From: VBAS01 sp035318985
GTDB lineage: Bacteria; Bacteroidota; Bacteroidia; Chitinophagales; Chitinophagaceae
NCBI GenBank assembly: GCA_035318985.1
Contig: DATHDP010000091.1
Coordinates: 1 to 64,000 of the forward strand
Direction of reading: 5' to 3'
DNA: 64,000 nucleotides
Numbering within the stretch: position 1 is the first letter of the stretch; every line of letters starts with the position of its first letter. Made by a program: the position numbers and the translations under genes. The notes below the pieces were generated by a model. It had not been told where the DNA came from and searched no databases. It was given only the letters and a program-made list of their open reading frames with translations. Shown one piece after another: positions 18,102 to 27,242 of this stretch.

Positions 18102-19214
18102 TCAAAGCGCTTTTTTCCCAAATTTTTTGTAATAAGCAATTAAAAAAGCTACTACCTGGTTGTAAGATCTTTTCCCTTCAGGCTGGTCATTGGCTTGTAA
18201 ATAGCCATCATAGACCCAACTTATAACAGGCTCTATCGGATTTCGGTATCTTCTTAAAAAATCTTTATAATCCTGAATATCTTTTTTAACCCGGGGATTC
18301 AATTTTTCGAAATAGAACCTTGCAAGTAAGGAATCTTTTCTTCCTAATTCGGAAACGGCGTACAAATACATATCCAGATACATGGAATACCGAAAGGTGG
18401 GGTTTGGATAAGACCGACAGGCAATGAAGGCCACGAAATTCGCCTCATTCTCTTTTGCATAGCCAAGCTGATGTGCAACTTCATGTGCACTGACAAATGG
18501 TTCAAGGAACCGAGGAATGGTTGTATTTACCTGGCCCTCTCCCGAAAATGGATTGTAATATCCCTGGAATCCAAAATAATTTCCAAGATAGCTGAAAAGT
18601 GATGGCTTTAGTGATTGCGGATCGTATCTAAGAAAGGGGTGAAGATTATCGGCATAGAGATATGCTTCAGAAGTCTTTTCAAAGAGGATCTTCTTTTTAT
18701 TGAAGCTATCCCGTTGTTTCAGATCTATCGTATCTGCATAAAAATTCAATCGCTGCTGGAGCAGATCTGTAAGGGTATCGATCTCCTGTAAGGAGTATTT
18801 TTTCATCTCAAGATTAAGTTGGTATGAGATCCCTTTTCGATTGTAATTCAAGCCCCAAAGTCCGTAAAAGAACAGGTAAACAAACAAGAAAAAGAAGATG
18901 ACCTGCTTTAATCCACTTAATAAATATTGGCGGTTGATTTTCTTCTTAAAAATATATTTTATGAACTGAACTGTCTTAAAAATTATAACTAAAACCAGGA
19001 AACCATAAAATAGGTCGCCAATGCTAAAAGGGATCCAGCCGAAAATGCTTCGTTGAAATTTTGAGATGTATCGATAAATACCATTGGAATAGTTTTCTTC
19101 AATCCAAAGGGCTTGAGTTGAAGCAATTTTTATAAGAATGACTGAAGTGATAAGGAGGATCCAGCTCCATGCCTTCATCATTCTTCCAAAAAGCCTGGTG
19201 ATAAAATGCTGCAA
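18102..19214 (-). CDS. DUF3810 membrane protein with HExxH motif
   Basis: A 370-residue protein with two or three N-terminal membrane helices (about 18-32, 67-86 and 104-122), then a soluble domain. H244-E-V-A-H248 is followed by ENEAN (255-259), a zinc-metallopeptidase-like arrangement (HEVAHQLGYAKENEAN). DUF3810 proteins carry this motif, but a substrate is not known. A membrane-anchored metallopeptidase is inferred. It is divergent from the yceD-rpmF-plsX block. The ATG 34-36 bases downstream (MMKAW) is an alternative start. Confidence 0.82.
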   Translation of the reverse strand: MQHFITRLFGRMMKAWSWILLITSVILIKIASTQALWIEENYSNGIYRYISKFQRSIFGWIPFSIGDLFYGFLVLVIIFKTVQFIKYIFKKKINRQYLLSGLKQVIFFFLFVYLFFYGLWGLNYNRKGISYQLNLEMKKYSLQEIDTLTDLLQQRLNFYADTIDLKQRDSFNKKKILFEKTSEAYLYADNLHPFLRYDPQSLKPSLFSYLGNYFGFQGYYNPFSGEGQVNTTIPRFLEPFVSAHEVAHQLGYAKENEANFVAFIACRSYPNPTFRYSMYLDMYLYAVSELGRKDSLLARFYFEKLNPRVKKDIQDYKDFLRRYRNPIEPVISWVYDGYLQANDQPEGKRSYNQVVAFLIAYYKKFGKKAL

Positions 19215-19309
19215 TCAGTTCGTTTTAATAATATTAGAATTCCGTTAAGTCGGTGATAACCGGGCTAAAAATAATTCAAAATCACATCAAATCTTAACGA
19301 TTTATCCTT

Positions 19310-19317
19310 TACCTTTG
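19310..19317 (+). promoter_or_regulatory. Putative -7 box for yceD-rpmF-plsX
   Basis: TACCTTTG matches TAnnTTTG. It gives a leader of about 40 bases before the ATG at 19364. The leader holds a small hairpin (CCTGA near 19325 and TCAGG near 19344). No clear -33 box is seen. Confidence 0.5.
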
Positions 19318-19363
19318 CGCCCCATCCTGACAGCCGGAATTATCAGGAAAAAAAATTTGTGAC

Positions 19364-19915
19364 ATGGGCCATCGCCGGGAATTTGAGATAGCATTTGTGG
19401 GGCTGAAACCCGGAGTTCATGAGTACTCTTATGAGATCATTGATAAGTTCTTTGAGCCGTTCCAGCAACAGGATTTTCGTAACTGTAAAGCTGATGTAAA
19501 ACTTCATCTTGATAAGAAAAGTAACTTTATGTTGCTGAAGTTTGAGATTGGTGGAAGCCTTGAAGTGGTTTGCGACCGCTGTAATAATTACCTCCCGCTT
19601 CAGTTGTGGGACGAATTCAATATTACGGTTAAAATGGTGGAGGAACCTGAAGTGGCAAATGAGCAGGAAGAAGATCCCGATGTGTATTATATCGGCCGCG
19701 GTGATAGCCATGTTGATGTGGCCAACTGGATATATGAGTTCATCAATCTTAGTATCCCGATGCACAAATCCTGCAGCTATGAAAAGATGGATGGGCCGTA
19801 TTGCAATCCGTCAGCCATGGATGTACTGAAGAAGCTGGAACCCGAAGAAAACGAACAAAAAGAAAACCCGATCTGGAAAGGATTGGAAAAGTTTAAGAAC
19901 CTTGAAGACAATTAA
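19364..19915 (+). CDS. YceD/DUF177 family protein
   Basis: A 183-residue member of the DUF177 family, whose gene precedes rpmF in many bacteria and is linked to 23S rRNA or ribosome assembly. C70-D-R-C73 lies in EVVCDRCNNYLPL, and a C-terminal HKSC segment is present, a possible metal site. The 105-bp gap to rpmF carries an inverted repeat rather than a promoter, so read-through is likely. The start ATG follows the TACCTTTG box by about 47 bp. Confidence 0.88.
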   Translation: MGHRREFEIAFVGLKPGVHEYSYEIIDKFFEPFQQQDFRNCKADVKLHLDKKSNFMLLKFEIGGSLEVVCDRCNNYLPLQLWDEFNITVKMVEEPEVANEQEEDPDVYYIGRGDSHVDVANWIYEFINLSIPMHKSCSYEKMDGPYCNPSAMDVLKKLEPEENEQKENPIWKGLEKFKNLEDN

Positions 19916-19920
19916 TAAAA

Positions 19921-19987
19921 GTGAATGGTCAATTATGAATGGTGAATAAGTAACTTTAGAATTGACGATTGACAATTCACCATTGAC
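19921..19987. repeat. GTGAATGGTCAAT inverted-repeat element, copy 1
   Basis: The left arm GTGAATGGTCAATTATGAAT (19921-19940) and its continuation are mirrored imperfectly by a right arm at about 19961-19987 that ends in CATTGAC. The same words occur at 51212-51292. It is placed between yceD and rpmF. Confidence 0.6.
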
Positions 19988-20020
19988 AACTAAATTTTTT
20001 GAATATTTAAATTTTAAGAT

Positions 20021-20215
20021 ATGCCAAATCCCAAACGCAGACATAGTCAGCAAAGAAGTGCCAAAAGAAGGACGCACTATAAAGCAACAGAAACCACATT
20101 AAGTATAGATGGAACTACAGGTGAAACACATGTAAGACATCGTGCACATGTAAGTGAAGGTAAATTGTATTATAAGGGTAAAGTAGTTAGTGAAAAGACT
20201 CCTATAAAAAAATAA
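20021..20215 (+). CDS. rpmF: 50S ribosomal protein L32
   Basis: This is a 64-residue ribosomal protein L32: MPNPKRRHSQQRSAKRRTHY at the start is the family hallmark, followed by HVRHRAHVSEGKLYYKGKVV. No CxxC zinc motif is present, so it is the zinc-independent form. The yceD-rpmF-plsX order is widespread and supports the call. Confidence 0.96.
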   Translation: MPNPKRRHSQQRSAKRRTHYKATETTLSIDGTTGETHVRHRAHVSEGKLYYKGKVVSEKTPIKK

Positions 20216-20228
20216 TTCTGCTTAAGCA

Positions 20229-20335
20229 ACAAATTCCAAATTCTGATCGGGATAATTCTCATTGGGGTTTGGAATTTTGCATTTATTCTTATTAAGGATC
20301 CAACTGCTGTTGGAATTTGAAATTTAGAATTTGTT
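20229..20335. repeat. Imperfect inverted repeat between rpmF and plsX
   Basis: ACAAATTCCAAATTC (from 20229) faces GGAATTTGAAATTTAGAATT at 20312-20331 around a loop with ATCGGGATAATTCTC. It is AT-rich and of the same style as other intergenic repeats in the window. A structural role in the transcript is possible but unproved. Confidence 0.5.
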
Positions 20336-20356
20336 ATTTCTTTACATTGCAACATA

Positions 20357-21295
20357 ATGACGATAGGCCTTGACATGATGGGTGGTGACTTTGCTCCGCT
20401 TGAAGCGGTGAAGGGTGTGTTGGAATACTTTCAACAAGGAAATTCATCGGCTACAGTTGTTCTTATTGGTGATGAATCCAAGCTTGAGCCTTTACTTTCA
20501 GAATATAAAGTTCCCGGCGATAGAATAAAAATTGTTCATGCAGAACAGGTAATAGACATGCATGAACATCCAACCAAAGCATTAAAAGAAAAACAAAAAT
20601 CTTCAATAGCCATCGGCTTTCAACTTTTGGCTGCAGGAAATATTGATGCTTTTATCAGCGCCGGAAATACCGGTGCTATGTTAGTTGGTGCCTTATTCAG
20701 CATTAAAGCATTGGAAGGGGTTTTGCGCCCAACTATTTCAACTATTATTCCTAAAGAAAATGGTGGTACAGGATTGTTACTTGATGTTGGCTTAAATGCA
20801 GATTGCAAACCAGAGCAGCTAAACCAATTTGCGATCATGGGTTCTGTGTTTGCCCAAACCATACTTGGCATCGAGAATCCGAAAGTAGGCCTAATGAATG
20901 TTGGCGAGGAAGAGGGCAAAGGAAATATTCTTTGCCAGGCCACTTACCCCCTTCTCAAAGAAAATAAGCACATCAACTTTATCGGCAATGTGGAAGGTCG
21001 TGATGTTTTTATGGATAAAGCCGATGTAATGGTTTGCGAAGGCTTTACCGGGAATATCATTTTGAAGCTTGCAGAATCACTTTACGATATTTCACAGAGC
21101 AAAAAGATCCAACACGAATATTTTGACAGATTCAACTTTGAAAATTACGGCGGCACACCTGTTCTGGGTGTAAATAAGCCTGTCATCATAGGTCACGGCA
21201 TTTCGCAGTCAAAATCATTTAAGAACATGATCGTGCTTGCGCAAAAAATGATTGACAAGGATGTGATGCAACGAATGAAAGATGAACTCCTATAA
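20357..21295 (+). CDS. plsX: Phosphate acyltransferase PlsX
   Basis: PlsX makes acyl-phosphate from acyl-ACP, the first step of phospholipid synthesis by PlsXY. The 312-residue protein begins MTIGLDMMGGDFAP and carries GNTGAMLVGAL, FIGNVEGRDVF and VCEGFTGNIILK, all family hallmarks. It follows rpmF as is usual, but the expected fabH gene is not downstream; a 262-bp gap without a recognised gene follows instead. Confidence 0.95.
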   Translation: MTIGLDMMGGDFAPLEAVKGVLEYFQQGNSSATVVLIGDESKLEPLLSEYKVPGDRIKIVHAEQVIDMHEHPTKALKEKQKSSIAIGFQLLAAGNIDAFISAGNTGAMLVGALFSIKALEGVLRPTISTIIPKENGGTGLLLDVGLNADCKPEQLNQFAIMGSVFAQTILGIENPKVGLMNVGEEEGKGNILCQATYPLLKENKHINFIGNVEGRDVFMDKADVMVCEGFTGNIILKLAESLYDISQSKKIQHEYFDRFNFENYGGTPVLGVNKPVIIGHGISQSKSFKNMIVLAQKMIDKDVMQRMKDELL

Positions 21296-21557
21296 AAGCT
21301 CTATCCTGATTTCGTAGGGTAATAGGTTCATCCACTATGCATCGTCTTTTTTATACCATTTTCTCATTTTTGACGCATTTGCCTATAGATCAAAAGGCGT
21401 TTACTAAAGCCGCCAATTCTTATTATTTTTTTAGCAAGGCAACCATTAAATCTGTGTCTGCGATTATCTGATTTTAGATAAAGGCCTACTCTAGAAGGTC
21501 AGCCAAACCTATTCATGACAATTTATCTTTTTATTTCTGGCATTATTAAGAGATAAT

Positions 21558-22481
21558 TTGAATACAAAAGAAAGCATACTAAAAGTACTTGTGTATTTTG
21601 ACATCTTTCGTTATCCTCTTACACGAAAAGAGATCGAATCATTTCTTGATCAGCCTTTCCCCGAAGAGAAGGTGAGTGAGTCACTAAGTGAACTATTATC
21701 TTCCAATCGTGTTTTTCAGCTCAACGAATTTTATTCCTTACGCAATGATATATCACTTGCTGAAATAAGAAAAAAAGGGAATGCAAATGCAAACATATTA
21801 ACAAAGAAAGCAAAGGAAATTGCAAAGCTTCTCTATAAATTTCCTTATGTAAGGGCCATTGGTTTATCAGGTTCTGTTTCAAAAAATTTCGCCGACGAAA
21901 ACTCCGATATTGACTATTTCCTGATCACTAAAGCCAACCGTCTATGGATCGCCAGAACATTCCTCGTGTTTTTCAGAAAAAACCCTTTTCTTAAAAATCG
22001 TCATAAGTATTATTGCATGAACTATTTTGTTGACGAGGCTGATCTTGTTATCAAAGAGAAGAATATATATACTGCAACAGAATTATTCACGCTGATCCCT
22101 TTGGCAGGAAATGGCAGTTTGAAAAAATTTTTTGAAAAAAACTCATGGTCGCACAGTTATTTCCCCAACCGGTCCCTTCCGGTAGTGAAAGAGGAAATCA
22201 ATTTTCCAGACCCATGGTTTAAGAAATTAATAGAGTTTGTTTTAAATAATAGATTTGGAAATTGGCTTGACAATTATCTTTTTAAAATAACCGCCGCCAG
22301 GTGGCAAAAGAAGGAAGAAGAGAAAAAATTGAATGTAAAAGGTGAGAGAATGGGATTGAAAACAGACAAACATTTTTCGAAGCCCAACCCAATTTTTTTT
22401 CACAACGCCTTTATTGAAACTTATAAAAAAAGAATAAAGGAAGTAGAAGAAAAAAAGATGGTGAGTTATATACCTGATTAG
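21558..22481 (+). CDS. Winged-helix/nucleotidyltransferase-domain protein
   Basis: A 307-residue protein. Residues 1-60 look like a winged helix (ILKVLVYFDIFRYPLTRKEI). Residues 100-125 carry a minimal nucleotidyltransferase signature: G105-S-V-S, then D117-I-D119 as the metal-binding pair. The only sensible start is TTG at 21558, since no in-frame ATG exists until the C-terminal third. It ends 8 bp from the convergent methyltransferase. Similar NT proteins occur in polysaccharide clusters of Bacteroidota, but the substrate is unknown. Confidence 0.72.
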   Translation: MNTKESILKVLVYFDIFRYPLTRKEIESFLDQPFPEEKVSESLSELLSSNRVFQLNEFYSLRNDISLAEIRKKGNANANILTKKAKEIAKLLYKFPYVRAIGLSGSVSKNFADENSDIDYFLITKANRLWIARTFLVFFRKNPFLKNRHKYYCMNYFVDEADLVIKEKNIYTATELFTLIPLAGNGSLKKFFEKNSWSHSYFPNRSLPVVKEEINFPDPWFKKLIEFVLNNRFGNWLDNYLFKITAARWQKKEEEKKLNVKGERMGLKTDKHFSKPNPIFFHNAFIETYKKRIKEVEEKKMVSYIPD

Positions 22482-22489
22482 AGTCTCTT

Positions 22490-23311
22490 TTATTTTTTCC
22501 TGAGAGAAATGATATAGTAATCCCCAATGTTTTTCCATGGCCATTTACTCTTCCATTTATTTTCTTTTCTCTTTAGCCAATTAAATAATGATGGTCTTCT
22601 TGTTGGAAAATTTTCAAGATAAGATGGAGGCACCAGGGTACAAAGTCCTTCAACAGCCAAGACCTCATACTTTTCTTTCATGTTTTTTATTATATAAGTC
22701 GGGTTATAATACCAGCAAGTAAAATATTCACCTTCTATATGCGCTTTTACTCCTTTGCTACTGAAGAAACGGCGAAAGGCAGTTTTAAAATCTCCTTTTA
22801 AAAATAGCAGGCTTTCCCATAAACAAAATTTTGGAAGAATTACAAGAGTTACTATACCATCTGGCCTAAGTAATGAGGAAAATGAATGAAGAACTTTATC
22901 TAATTCAACCGTGCAATTCAGTCCTGCAAAATTGGAAAAGATCAGATCATAAGGTCCTTTATTTTTCAGGTCTTGTAATTCTGTAAATGAACAAAGTTCA
23001 TTCGTGATTTTTGTTTCAAGTTTGTTTTGGCGAACCTTTTCAATTAGTTTTTCTTGCATTCCTTTTGAAATATCAGTAGCATGAACAGTATGATCATGTT
23101 GTGCAAACCAAACTGCGTCCTCACCCGTACCTGCATTTAATTCAAGAATTTGACTATTGGGTTTTAAAAATTGTTTCAAATGATCTCTAACCCTTTCTCG
23201 CTTATATTGAATAGTAATATTGGCAGAATATAGATCATCAAAAATTGCCGACTGTTTACTAAAAGCCTTCTCAGCTGCGTTTTCATTTACACTATGCATA
23301 GATAAATTCAC
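22490..23311 (-). CDS. Class I SAM-dependent methyltransferase
   Basis: A 273-residue methyltransferase. SAM motif I is ILELNAGTGEDAVWFA (near 55-70), with an acidic residue after the second strand (ATDIS). The rest is the Rossmann-like core. The start overlaps the stop of the upstream radical SAM gene (ATGA at 23308-23311), so the two are coupled and probably act on one product. Met5 is an alternative start. Substrate unknown. Confidence 0.85.
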   Translation of the reverse strand: MNLSMHSVNENAAEKAFSKQSAIFDDLYSANITIQYKRERVRDHLKQFLKPNSQILELNAGTGEDAVWFAQHDHTVHATDISKGMQEKLIEKVRQNKLETKITNELCSFTELQDLKNKGPYDLIFSNFAGLNCTVELDKVLHSFSSLLRPDGIVTLVILPKFCLWESLLFLKGDFKTAFRRFFSSKGVKAHIEGEYFTCWYYNPTYIIKNMKEKYEVLAVEGLCTLVPPSYLENFPTRRPSLFNWLKRKENKWKSKWPWKNIGDYYIISLRKK

Positions 23312-24777
23312 GATGCGGCAGGTTTTTCGAGAGCATTTAATTTCATTTTTGCCAAGATACTTGCGGGGAGATAATAAAAATAAGAGACTGCTTTTTTAAG
23401 TTTTTTCAAAGAGGTTTTTGCCGGTTGTAAAAAAAGCTGCTTAATATTTTCCAGTGCAAGATGCATGCGATAAGTTCTATGAACGTATCGATGTAATTGT
23501 TTATAAAAAGCCGGTTGGTAAGTATTGCGAAACATCAATGCCAACTCATCCGAATCTGTCCAATTTGCTTTTTCTGTCAGATCGGATTTTACTTTTTCAT
23601 AAAACCCGGTGCCAGGCAACGGATAAGAAACAGATATTCCAATTTCATACGGCAATAGTTCATTTATCATCCTTATCGTCTTCTTTATGTCTTCTTTTGT
23701 TTCCCCTACATATCCAAACTGTATAAAGAAAGAGGGCTTCATTCCATATTTACGAATGAGTTTTGTGGATGTGTGTATTTGATGAACTGTCGTTCCTTTA
23801 TCCATCGCATCTAATATCTTTTGTGAACCACTCTCCGCTCCCATCCAGATATTATCGCAACCAGCTCTTGCAAGATCACGAATATAATTTTCTTGTAACA
23901 GCAGATCAGCTCTTGCCTGTATTTTAAATTTGAAACGAAGGTTTTCTTTCTCTACCAGATCAGCGAACTCATTTACCCAACCGGGCTTTAATCCAAATAT
24001 ATCATCACAAAACCAAATGTAATCGAATTGAAACTTTTCTTTAAGCAGTTTTAATTCCTGCACCACATTTTGTGGTGACCGGGAATTATAGCGATTGCCG
24101 TAGATCGGTTTTGCACACCAGTTACATTTAAATGGACAACCTCTTGTTGTACCCATGTTCATAGAGAAATAACCGACATGATCTAACCATGATTGACGAT
24201 AAGGTTGTATATCGACCAGGTCCCAGGCAGGTAAAGGCAAACTATCAAGATCCTTTAATACATTTCTTCGTATTGTTTTTATTACACAATCATTTTGTTT
24301 AAAGGCTATACCGGGAATTGAAGAAATATCTTTTTTGTTTTCCTCCAACGTATTTACCAATTCAAGTAAGGTCATTTCCGCTTCACCAAGAAGAATAAAG
24401 TCGGCACCTTCCTCAATGTATTTTTCGTAATGATCCGTTGAATCAGAACTTGAAACGATGACAGTACAGCCTCTCTCCTTTGCCAGCTTGATCATTTTAA
24501 ATGCGGCCTCACGCATATTCGTGAGACACATTTTGGTGAGATAGTTAAACCCATCATCATATAAAACCAAAAAATCAGGGTGAAATTTTTCGATTGCGGG
24601 GATAATATCTTCTGCGTCTTTTGCAAACATTACATCATGAAGAGCTACATCATAACCTTCCTGCCGCATTAATGACGCAGCATATAACGTACCGAGCGGA
24701 GCGTAAGGCAACCCTGTTTCCCATTGTTTGGGATCAAAACGGAGAAAGTATGAATGTGTGAAAAGAAGTTTATTCAT
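23308..24777 (-). CDS. B12-binding-type radical SAM protein
   Basis: A 489-residue protein. Residues 1-140 form a cobalamin-binding-like fold without the full DxHxxG motif, beginning NKLLFTHSYFLRF. The radical SAM cluster ligands are C214-x3-C218-x2-C221 in RGCPFKCNWCAKP. The remaining C-terminus is helical. Such proteins commonly methylate or rearrange unactivated carbons in natural products, lipids or glycans. It is coupled to the following methyltransferase. A gap of 62 bp separates it from the sulfatase-like gene on the same strand. Confidence 0.87.
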   Translation of the reverse strand: MNKLLFTHSYFLRFDPKQWETGLPYAPLGTLYAASLMRQEGYDVALHDVMFAKDAEDIIPAIEKFHPDFLVLYDDGFNYLTKMCLTNMREAAFKMIKLAKERGCTVIVSSSDSTDHYEKYIEEGADFILLGEAEMTLLELVNTLEENKKDISSIPGIAFKQNDCVIKTIRRNVLKDLDSLPLPAWDLVDIQPYRQSWLDHVGYFSMNMGTTRGCPFKCNWCAKPIYGNRYNSRSPQNVVQELKLLKEKFQFDYIWFCDDIFGLKPGWVNEFADLVEKENLRFKFKIQARADLLLQENYIRDLARAGCDNIWMGAESGSQKILDAMDKGTTVHQIHTSTKLIRKYGMKPSFFIQFGYVGETKEDIKKTIRMINELLPYEIGISVSYPLPGTGFYEKVKSDLTEKANWTDSDELALMFRNTYQPAFYKQLHRYVHRTYRMHLALENIKQLFLQPAKTSLKKLKKAVSYFYYLPASILAKMKLNALEKPAAS

Positions 24778-24839
24778 TTGCCAAATTCTTACAAAGTTAA
24801 ATCACCTTAAAAACGAAAAGGGTTGCCTGATAAAAATAA

Positions 24840-26333
24840 TTAATCCCGAAGACTAGTTGTGGAATCTTTTAGCATGGGTAATCGTTGACCGAAATACTGG
24901 TTAAAGATCAGTCTGAACTGGTTCAAATTGCTGATACCGTCATAAAATCGGCTATAATTTCCATCGGGGAAATAAACGGCATTAAGATTAATGAAATCAT
25001 AAGAAGGATCAACATTTTTTTCCGGGTGGCGAAAGCCATGATCACTTAAAACTATAATAAGCGGCGGTGAGGAGGAACCAACTAAAATGTTATCAATTAA
25101 TTCAAGTAATCGTTTGTTGCCATATTTGAGATATTCAACATAGTCATTTGCGTTTACTTTTTTCAGACCTCCAAGTTTCTCTATGGGCATTGGATTGCCT
25201 TTACTATCAAAATAATAAGGGAAATGCGGCATCATTAGATGCGTATAAACAAATTTCGGTTGATTTATTTTTTCTGCAGCAATTTTAGCCGTAAGCTCCA
25301 TCATCTCATCGTTGAAATGAAGATTGTCATATGCGATTTTCTTTTGAAGTTTTTTCAGTCCTAATTTTCCATCCAAAATATCCTGGCGAAAATCTTCTGT
25401 CATCCGTGTCGTAAAAGTTTGAGCTGTCACAAGCCTGATCCCATAAGGCAAAAAGGCCGAGTATTTATGTGCTGGTTGATCATCAAAATCAAAAATTGAG
25501 CAGTTATAAAAACGATATCCGTTGCCGGAAAGAAATTTTAGTACCCGACTATTCCGGATCACTTCATAACTATATCCAACAGTACTATAATTCTGCGGTC
25601 CTTTTTTTAAGGAAAGTAGATCCATATTTAATGTAGAAGCCACCGAAAAAGGAGTGAAATTATAATTGCTGATGCTTTTTTTAGCAATATAAAATTTCCG
25701 GGTTTTTAATTCATTCTCAAAATCAACATTGTCGAAATCAAAAATATCCTTCAATGCAGTATAACCTGCATATTGATCAGGAATGATGAAAAAAATATCC
25801 GGCTTATAGCAAGTATCACAAATGGTAAATCCCTCAGTTTGGGGATGAAATACTTTTTTTTCTTTCGTGGTTGGTATCTTAGTGATCAGCCAGCCTGCGT
25901 CTACAATTATTAAAATAGCCAACAGGATATTCAAATAAAAAGTAAATATGAACAGGCTTTTTTTTCTTCTCTTTAACCATATAAACAGCAACAAGAAAAT
26001 AAAAATACTAATTGGGAATATATACCTGTATCGCAAAATAGTTTCAGGAAAATGCGCTTTCAGAAAATCGAGAAAGTTGCCAAAAAAGAAATGAAAAGCC
26101 ATAATGAATAATGTAGCTACGCTTGCTTTTATAATATCACGATAAAAAAGCCAAAGAATACCCGCAATTAAAATACTAATCCCAAAGTATTCCAATATGA
26201 GCCATAGAGCTTCGCCAACAGGTACCGAATCATAATAGACAATAAAGCCATGAAAAACGAAAAAGATAGGAAAGAGTAAATGAAAAAGAGGTTTGGTTTT
26301 AATAAATTGTCCAATCAAGTTCTTTCTTTCCAT
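24840..26333 (-). CDS. Membrane sulfatase-fold (alkaline phosphatase superfamily) protein
   Basis: A 497-residue protein with five predicted membrane helices in the first 150 residues (about 16-36, 42-62, 68-88, 103-121 and 126-148), then a periplasmic-side domain. It contains metal-binding-type D186 (IIPDQYAGY) and LSDHGFRHPE near residue 432, as in sulfatases and phosphoglycerol or phosphoethanolamine transferases. The sulfatase C/S-x-P-x-R modification motif is not present, so arylsulfatase activity is unlikely. A surface-glycan or lipid headgroup transferase is the better guess. Confidence 0.75.
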   Translation of the reverse strand: MERKNLIGQFIKTKPLFHLLFPIFFVFHGFIVYYDSVPVGEALWLILEYFGISILIAGILWLFYRDIIKASVATLFIMAFHFFFGNFLDFLKAHFPETILRYRYIFPISIFIFLLLFIWLKRRKKSLFIFTFYLNILLAILIIVDAGWLITKIPTTKEKKVFHPQTEGFTICDTCYKPDIFFIIPDQYAGYTALKDIFDFDNVDFENELKTRKFYIAKKSISNYNFTPFSVASTLNMDLLSLKKGPQNYSTVGYSYEVIRNSRVLKFLSGNGYRFYNCSIFDFDDQPAHKYSAFLPYGIRLVTAQTFTTRMTEDFRQDILDGKLGLKKLQKKIAYDNLHFNDEMMELTAKIAAEKINQPKFVYTHLMMPHFPYYFDSKGNPMPIEKLGGLKKVNANDYVEYLKYGNKRLLELIDNILVGSSSPPLIIVLSDHGFRHPEKNVDPSYDFINLNAVYFPDGNYSRFYDGISNLNQFRLIFNQYFGQRLPMLKDSTTSLRD

Positions 26334-26377
26334 AAAAATAAAGATAAAACGTAAGGTCGGTAAACCCTTTCATGCAA

Positions 26378-27088
26378 TTAACCGTTTTGCAGGTGTTTTT
26401 CTGACTTATTTATTTCAATACCGGCTTCTCTCAATTGAATTTTAAAAATAAAATTCTTTTCCAATAAATTTTGTTTTGTATAAACTTTATCCATCCTAAA
26501 TCCATACTCGGTCGCATAGTAATTTATCATTTCCAGGTCGCAACCGTCTGACAGGATCATTAGGATGGTAGATGTAGAATTAGAATAATTTGCAAGAGAG
26601 TAAAACAAACCCTGAAAATATTCTCCATTCTTTCCGCAATACCAGGCATAATCTTTATCAGAAACCGGATCTTTTTTATAAAAAGGTGGATTGATGGCGA
26701 TATAATCAAAATGCTGATGAGGAATATTTTGAAAAAGATCAGAATAGATTATTTGCAGAGCAACATTATTTGCCAGAGAGTTTTTTTTTAAATATTCAAT
26801 AGCCACCGGATTAATGTCCGTGGCAGTAACCCTCGCATTCTTCTTTGCAACAAATATGGAGAGCATGCCACTACCGGCTCCTAATTCCAAAAAAGTTTTT
26901 CCCATAACAGGAAGCAAACTAACGTAACGAAGCAGCAGTTTAGATGTGAAAAAAAAAGCCGGATGGAATACCTCAGGTGGAATGACTAAATTGATCCCTT
27001 TATATTTATAATGCCTGGTTTTAGAAAGGTACCTTTCTAAAAGAGGCTTGTAAACAATTCCTACGAAATATTTTATTATATTTCTCAT
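26378..27088 (-). CDS. SAM methyltransferase with NPPF motif
   Basis: A 236-residue class I methyltransferase. Motif I is FLELGAGSGMLSIFVAK, with ATDINP after it and INPPFYKK as motif IV, which in HemK/PrmA-like enzymes accepts an amide, amino or base nitrogen. The protein is shorter than PrmC and lacks its N-terminal domain. Its target is not predictable. It is the most upstream gene of the minus-strand run and is divergent from the GT2 gene. Confidence 0.82.
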   Translation of the reverse strand: MRNIIKYFVGIVYKPLLERYLSKTRHYKYKGINLVIPPEVFHPAFFFTSKLLLRYVSLLPVMGKTFLELGAGSGMLSIFVAKKNARVTATDINPVAIEYLKKNSLANNVALQIIYSDLFQNIPHQHFDYIAINPPFYKKDPVSDKDYAWYCGKNGEYFQGLFYSLANYSNSTSTILMILSDGCDLEMINYYATEYGFRMDKVYTKQNLLEKNFIFKIQLREAGIEINKSEKHLQNG

Positions 27089-27242
27089 TTTAATGTCCCT
27101 AATTCCTTACCAAGATATTAAAGCATTTTAAAACGAGAATTTTATATAATAAGTTGCCCGGTATTTCATTCTTTAAGAATTATTGACTGTTTATTGTTTA
27201 TTTTATCTCTTTACATTCATAGCCTGATTTTTTTAATACAAA

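Noticed and set aside
24840..26333. Arylsulfatase
   Set aside because: There is no C/S-x-P-x-R modification motif and the five N-terminal helices suit a headgroup transferase better.
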